From positions 1 through 7,598 of the forward strand of contig WFQA01000248.1 of assembly GCA_015487255.1 (NCBI GenBank): DNA of 7,598 nt, in the 5' to 3' direction. Positions 5,094-7,598 of the stretch are shown here, piece after piece (the stretch's first letter is position 1; each line of letters opens with the position of its first letter). The DNA comes from Paracoccaceae bacterium (GTDB lineage: Bacteria; Pseudomonadota; Alphaproteobacteria; Rhodobacterales; Rhodobacteraceae). The notes beneath the pieces are model-generated. The model was not told where the DNA came from and made no database searches. It worked only from the letters and a program-made list of their open reading frames with translations. The position numbers and the translations under genes are program-made.

Positions 5094-5702
5094 ATGGCTT
5101 TTGAACTACCCGATCTTCCCTATGCCCATGATGCGCTGGCCGCCGGTGGCATGTCCAAGGAAACCATGGAATACCACCATGACCTGCACCACAACGCCTA
5201 TGTCACCAACGGCAACAAGCTGATCAAGGGCACCGAGTGGGAAGGCAAATCGCTGGAAGACATCATCACCGGCACCTATGCCGCTGGTTCAGTGGCCCAA
5301 AACGGTATTTTCAACAACGCCTCACAGCATTGGAATCACACGCAATTCTGGGAAATGATGGGACCATCGGGGCGCACAATGCCCTCCGAGCTGGAAAGCC
5401 GCATCACCGATGCCTTTGGCTCGGTTGACGAATTCAAAGTACAGTTTTCCGCTGCCGGCGCGGGGCAGTTCGGCTCTGGCTGGTGCTGGCTGGTGGTTGA
5501 TAAAGACGGCACATTGAAGGTGACCAAAACCGAAAACGGCGTCAACCCGCTGTGCTTTGGCCAGACCGCGCTGTTGGGCTGTGATGTGTGGGAGCACTCC
5601 TATTACATCGATTTCCGCAATGCGCGGCCGAAATATCTCAGCAATTTTCTTGATAATCTGGTGAACTGGGAAAATGTCGCCGAGCGGCTGTCCAACGCCT
5701 GA
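5094..5702 (+). CDS. sodB: Iron superoxide dismutase
   Basis: This cytoplasmic enzyme converts superoxide to hydrogen peroxide and oxygen. The 202 residues match the Fe/Mn SOD family throughout. The metal ligands are H28 (EYHHDLHH), H82 (HWNHTQFW), D164 and H168 (DVWEH). Q78 in NNASQHW is the second-sphere glutamine in the position typical of iron enzymes, and the Mn-type glutamine of the C-terminal domain is absent, so iron is the likely metal. I chose the ATG at 5094 because the family begins MAFELP and GAGGGG (5083-5088 region) lies just upstream. The frame is open back to 4932, but that extension has no family similarity and lies in the divergent promoter gap. I saw no confident promoter or Fur-like box there. 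No T-tract terminator follows on this strand. Confidence 0.97.
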   Translation: MAFELPDLPYAHDALAAGGMSKETMEYHHDLHHNAYVTNGNKLIKGTEWEGKSLEDIITGTYAAGSVAQNGIFNNASQHWNHTQFWEMMGPSGRTMPSELESRITDAFGSVDEFKVQFSAAGAGQFGSGWCWLVVDKDGTLKVTKTENGVNPLCFGQTALLGCDVWEHSYYIDFRNARPKYLSNFLDNLVNWENVAERLSNA

Positions 5703-5710
5703 TTTCGCCG

Positions 5711-5746
5711 AAAAAACCGGGGCGCGCCAAGCCTAACCGGCGCGCC
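5711..5746 (-). terminator. Intrinsic terminator of the VCBS-lipoprotein-LOG operon
   Basis: The 8-bp self-complementary sequence GGCGCGCC occurs twice (5721-5728 and 5739-5746), so the copies can pair around a ten-base loop. Read on the minus strand, the hairpin is followed by CCGG and then six T (complement of 5711-5716), the order expected of a rho-independent terminator. The LOG stop codon (5733-5735) lies in the loop. On the + strand, for sodB, no T-run follows, so it serves the minus-strand genes best. Confidence 0.6.
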
Positions 5747-6290
5747 TTGAGGCCTCAAGCACGGCGATCAGCGCCGGAATGTTATCAACCACAATCAGGC
5801 TTTCCCTGAAACTCTGCTCGGCAAAGCCCTGGGCGATGAAGTGGTCGATCAGCTCCAGCAGTGGCTGCCAGAAACCATTGATATCAAGCAGGTAAATCGG
5901 CTTGTTGTGCAGGCCGAGCTGGCGCCATGTCAGCACCTCGAAAAGCTCGTCGAGCGAGCCGGCCCCGCCGGGCAGGGTGACCAACGCATCGGCATTCATG
6001 AACATCACCTTTTTGCGCTCATGCATGTTTTCGGTGACGATAAATTGCGTTAAATCACGCTTGCCGCGCTCCAGCGCCAGCAGATGCACCGGAATCACCC
6101 CGAAGGTCTGCCCGCCCGCCGCCTGCGCGCCATTGGCCACCGCCCCCATCAGCCCGATATCTCCCGCGCCATAGACCAGCCGCATATCGGCCCTGGCCAG
6201 CGCGCGGCCCAGCGCGGTGGCGGCTTGCTCGAAAGCCGGGTCATTGCCCATGCGCGAGCCGCAAAATACGCAGACGGAATATTGGCTCAT
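5733..6290 (-). CDS. LOG / TIGR00730 family Rossmann-fold protein
   Basis: This 185-residue protein is of the LOG family, formerly often labelled lysine decarboxylase. Characterised members cleave nucleoside 5'-monophosphates, notably cytokinin riboside monophosphates, to release the base. Visible motifs are VCVFCGSRMGNDP (6-18), the nucleotide-binding YGAGDIGLMGAVANGA (40-55), the catalytic MHERKKVMF (89-97, with R92), and PGGAGSLDE (107-115, with E115). The last is the PGGxGTxxE signature with Ser in place of Thr. In bacteria the physiological substrate is usually unknown. I chose the ATG at 6290, which overlaps the upstream lipoprotein gene's stop as ATGA and starts at the conserved MSxxSVCVFCGS; an in-frame ATG at 6317 adds nine residues unlike the family. 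No strong ribosome-binding site is seen, consistent with translational coupling. The final codons run into the terminator stem. Confidence 0.93.
   Translation of the reverse strand: MSQYSVCVFCGSRMGNDPAFEQAATALGRALARADMRLVYGAGDIGLMGAVANGAQAAGGQTFGVIPVHLLALERGKRDLTQFIVTENMHERKKVMFMNADALVTLPGGAGSLDELFEVLTWRQLGLHNKPIYLLDINGFWQPLLELIDHFIAQGFAEQSFRESLIVVDNIPALIAVLEASRRAG
5746..5759. repeat. 14-bp perfect palindrome at the LOG 3' end
   Basis: CTTGAGGCCTCAAG is self-complementary and abuts the terminator stem inside the last codons of the LOG gene. It could give sodB read-through transcripts a second small hairpin, but no T-tract follows; it may simply be codon-driven. Confidence 0.4.
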
Positions 6291-6637
6291 TGGATATTGC
6301 CCGCATTGACCACCCATGAAACCGCACGACAGGTATCAAAATCAGGCGCACTGGCGCGGCGGCCATCCGCCAGCTCGGCATAAAAATCAAACCGGCAGGC
6401 CCCGCTGCCATCGCTGAAATTCACCACACGGTAATAATTGCCGCGCACTTCGCCCTCAGCAAAGCGGCTGCGAAACACCCCGCGGCGCTCGGCATTTACA
6501 GCGTAAAAGTTCAGCGGCATATCGGTGGTGTTGACAATATCCACCACCCGGTTTTGGCCATCGGGGGCAGATGGCAGCGTTGCCGCACAGCCCGCCAATA
6601 CGGCCACTGCCAGCAGGCTCAAAGCAGTAATTTTCAA
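6287..6637 (-). CDS. Small hypothetical lipoprotein
   Basis: I do not recognise a named family. With a TTG start at 6637 the protein has 116 residues: a short signal (KITALSLLAVAV) and a clean lipobox L14-A15-G16-C17, so it should be lipidated at C17 and held in the inner or outer membrane facing the periplasm. The mature part is beta-rich in appearance (RVVDIVNTTDMPLNFYAVNA, GNYYRVVNFSDGSGACRFDF) with two cysteines (C81, C103) that could form a disulfide. I prefer TTG because GGGAGG (complement of 6643-6648) lies five bases before it and gives a normal-length lipoprotein signal; the in-frame ATG at 6673 has no ribosome-binding site and would lengthen the signal by 12 residues. It starts 60 bases after the VCBS gene and overlaps the LOG start. 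Its role is unknown. Confidence 0.75.
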   Translation of the reverse strand: MKITALSLLAVAVLAGCAATLPSAPDGQNRVVDIVNTTDMPLNFYAVNAERRGVFRSRFAEGEVRGNYYRVVNFSDGSGACRFDFYAELADGRRASAPDFDTCRAVSWVVNAGNIQ

Positions 6638-6642
6638 GATCG

Positions 6643-6648
6643 CCTCCC
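6643..6648 (-). promoter_or_regulatory. Ribosome-binding site selecting a TTG start
   Basis: On the minus strand this reads GGGAGG, five bases before TTG at 6637-6635. It is the reason for calling the rarer TTG start over the upstream ATG at 6673. Confidence 0.65.
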
Positions 6649-6697
6649 GCAAGTTCGCAGCCCAGAAAGCCATGAAAGCGCCGGGGGAGTCAAGCCG

Positions 6698-7399
6698 CTA
6701 CTGGCAGTTCATCGCCCGCTCAAAAGCGCGGGGTTGCGAGGTGACCCCGATGGGCACGCTGGAAAGCCGCCCGCCCCGCACCCGGGTCAGCATCACCCGC
6801 TGCCAGCTGGCATCGGCGGTGATGATCTCGTCCCCCTGGCCGCAATTGCGCACCCCGCCGGAGATGAAATCCTCACCGATCCGGTGGTTGCTTAATCCGC
6901 CCAGCTCGGCGCTAAGCACCAGTTGACGGTTGAAATAGCCGAATATTTTAAGCACTTTGCCCAGATGCGGGGTTTCGATATAGGCAATCTCGACCCGCCC
7001 GTCGCCGTCAAAATCCCCCACCCCGACCGGGGCAAGCCAGCGATAGCGCGCGCCAATCGGCGGGGTCTGGGTGATCAGCCCTTCCACGCCATAAATCGCC
7101 AATGAGGCCCCGCGCTGCATATTGGTGCGCACGGTTATCACCTCGGGGCGGCCATCACCGTTGAGATCAGCCAGCAGCGGCTCGAGGTCTTCAAAAACAT
7201 GGCCCTCGCCCACGTCGATTACCACCCGGCGCCGCTCAGGCCCGACCCGCAGGATCAGCTTGGTATATTCTACCTTGTCCCCCAGAATACCGTGATCATA
7301 AGCGCGGGTCGGCCCGCCGTAACGCGCAGAAATGATCTCCTGCGCCAGCACCACCGCCGGCTGCCCCAAAAGCACCAGTATCAAAGCCAATATCCGCAT
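6698..7399 (-). CDS. Secreted FG-GAP/VCBS-repeat-like protein
   Basis: This 233-residue exported protein has an N-terminal signal (MRILALILVLLGQPAVVLA, likely cut after A19, before QE) and no later membrane helix, so it is expected in the periplasm or outside the cell. Two calcium-binding-type loops are visible: D78-L-N-G-D-G-R-P-E86 and D129-F-D-G-D-G-R-V-E137, each followed by a strand as in FG-GAP/VCBS blades; GQGDEII (187-193) may be a worn third copy. Proteins built from a full set of such blades form propellers; this one has too few visible repeats to be sure of a closed propeller. I chose the ATG at 7399 because AAGGGAG (complement of 7406-7412) lies six bases upstream; the frame is open to 7480, but that part reaches probable insertion-sequence DNA. 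It is first in the run leading to the lipoprotein and LOG genes. Ligand and role are unknown. Confidence 0.8.
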   Translation of the reverse strand: MRILALILVLLGQPAVVLAQEIISARYGGPTRAYDHGILGDKVEYTKLILRVGPERRRVVIDVGEGHVFEDLEPLLADLNGDGRPEVITVRTNMQRGASLAIYGVEGLITQTPPIGARYRWLAPVGVGDFDGDGRVEIAYIETPHLGKVLKIFGYFNRQLVLSAELGGLSNHRIGEDFISGGVRNCGQGDEIITADASWQRVMLTRVRGGRLSSVPIGVTSQPRAFERAMNCQ

Positions 7400-7405
7400 G
7401 AGCAT

Positions 7406-7412
7406 CTCCCTT
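7406..7412 (-). promoter_or_regulatory. Ribosome-binding site deciding the VCBS-protein start
   Basis: On the minus strand this reads AAGGGAG, six bases before the ATG at 7399. It places the start directly at the signal peptide and rejects a 27-residue N-terminal extension. Confidence 0.75.
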
Positions 7413-7470
7413 GCCCCCTCTATAGCAGCTTTATCAGGCATATTCACCCGGTAATCCTCCCGAAAAATAG

Positions 7471-7598
7471 TGGTGTTCACTGGTAGAATTTTCTTGGCAT
7501 AATGACTGAGGAGATTTTGAATGAAAAAGAAGAAGTATAGCGACGCGCAAATAATGGGGATACTGAAGCAGGCCGAAAGCGGTGTGCCGGTATCTGAA
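7471..7598 (+). mobile_element. Left end of an IS3-family insertion sequence, truncated by the window
   Basis: The start of an IS3-type OrfA lies at 7521, so the element's left terminus must lie between it and the VCBS gene. TGGTGTTCACTGG beginning at 7471 has the 5'-TG expected of IS3-family ends and is my best guess for the terminus; the opposite end and any target duplication are outside the window, so the boundary is uncertain by tens of bases. Confidence 0.6.
7521..7598 (+). CDS. IS3-family transposase OrfA, N-terminal fragment
   Basis: Only the first 26 codons are present before the window ends. MKKKKYSDAQIMGILKQAE followed by SGVPVSE is the typical beginning of IS3-family OrfA proteins (IS407-like wording such as KYSDAQIxGILKQAExGxPV). 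OrfA supplies the helix-turn-helix DNA-binding half; the DDE catalytic OrfB is normally made by frameshifting into the next frame downstream, which cannot be seen here. A strong ribosome-binding site, GAGGAG (7508-7513), lies seven bases before the ATG. Whether the transposase is intact is unknown. The gene points away from the VCBS gene, and its promoter would read out of the window. Confidence 0.85.
   Translation, partial: MKKKKYSDAQIMGILKQAESGVPVSE

Noticed and set aside
5841..6383. Plus-strand open frames opposite LOG and the lipoprotein
   Set aside because: They are antisense shadows of genes with clear family motifs or a lipobox.
1..7598. tRNA, rRNA, CRISPR array, toxin-antitoxin or defence-system genes
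   Set aside because: I looked on both strands and found no cloverleaf, no regularly spaced repeats, and no protein motif of these classes.

Overview
The window looks like chromosomal DNA of an alphaproteobacterium, most likely a Rhodobacteraceae (roseobacter-type) relative. The reasons are the high GC content, densely packed genes with ATGA overlaps, and an iron superoxide dismutase whose wording (for example GIFNNASQHWNHTQFWEMM and NPLCFGQTALLGCDVWEHSY) is typical of that group. This placement is inferred from protein resemblance and not from a marker gene.

Layout. Positions 171-1773 (+) hold a compact three-gene nitrile hydratase operon: the alpha subunit with the cobalt-type CTLCSC claw, the beta subunit, and a small beta-N-terminus-like accessory protein. 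Both junctions are ATGA start/stop overlaps. A hairpin-rich convergent gap (1774-1981) follows. Next come a minus-strand PLP enzyme of the class-V aminotransferase / cysteine-desulfurase-like fold (1982-3352) and, divergent from it, an Lrp/AsnC regulator (3447-3911, +). The 94-bp gap between these two carries opposed -35-like boxes and a 10-bp palindrome just before the regulator's start codon. A convergent gap (3912-4062) contains a striking 28-bp perfect palindrome with no spacer. It is followed by a minus-strand EamA/DMT-type transporter (4063-4929), divergent from sodB (5094-5702, +).

The right-hand part is a probable minus-strand operon read from 7399 down to 5733: a secreted protein with two FG-GAP/VCBS-type DxDGDG motifs, a small lipoprotein that probably starts at TTG, and a LOG/TIGR00730 phosphoribohydrolase-like protein joined to the lipoprotein gene by another ATGA overlap. 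It ends in a hairpin plus T-tract that overlaps the LOG stop codon. The last ~80-130 bases are the left end of an IS3-type insertion sequence, with the first 26 codons of its transposase OrfA, cut by the window edge.

How they work together. The three nth genes form a complete enzyme-plus-activator unit that hydrates nitriles to amides; no amidase or cobalt transporter is in view. The PLP enzyme and Lrp regulator look like an enzyme/local-regulator pair. The EamA gene, sodB and the VCBS-lipoprotein-LOG group have no visible functional tie to the nitrile genes. I found no clear evidence of a new defence or mobile system. The least explained signals are the long palindrome at 3957-3992 and the paired regulatory symmetry around the Lrp gene. 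No rRNA, tRNA or CRISPR array was seen, and no gene-free stretch exceeds 300 bases.
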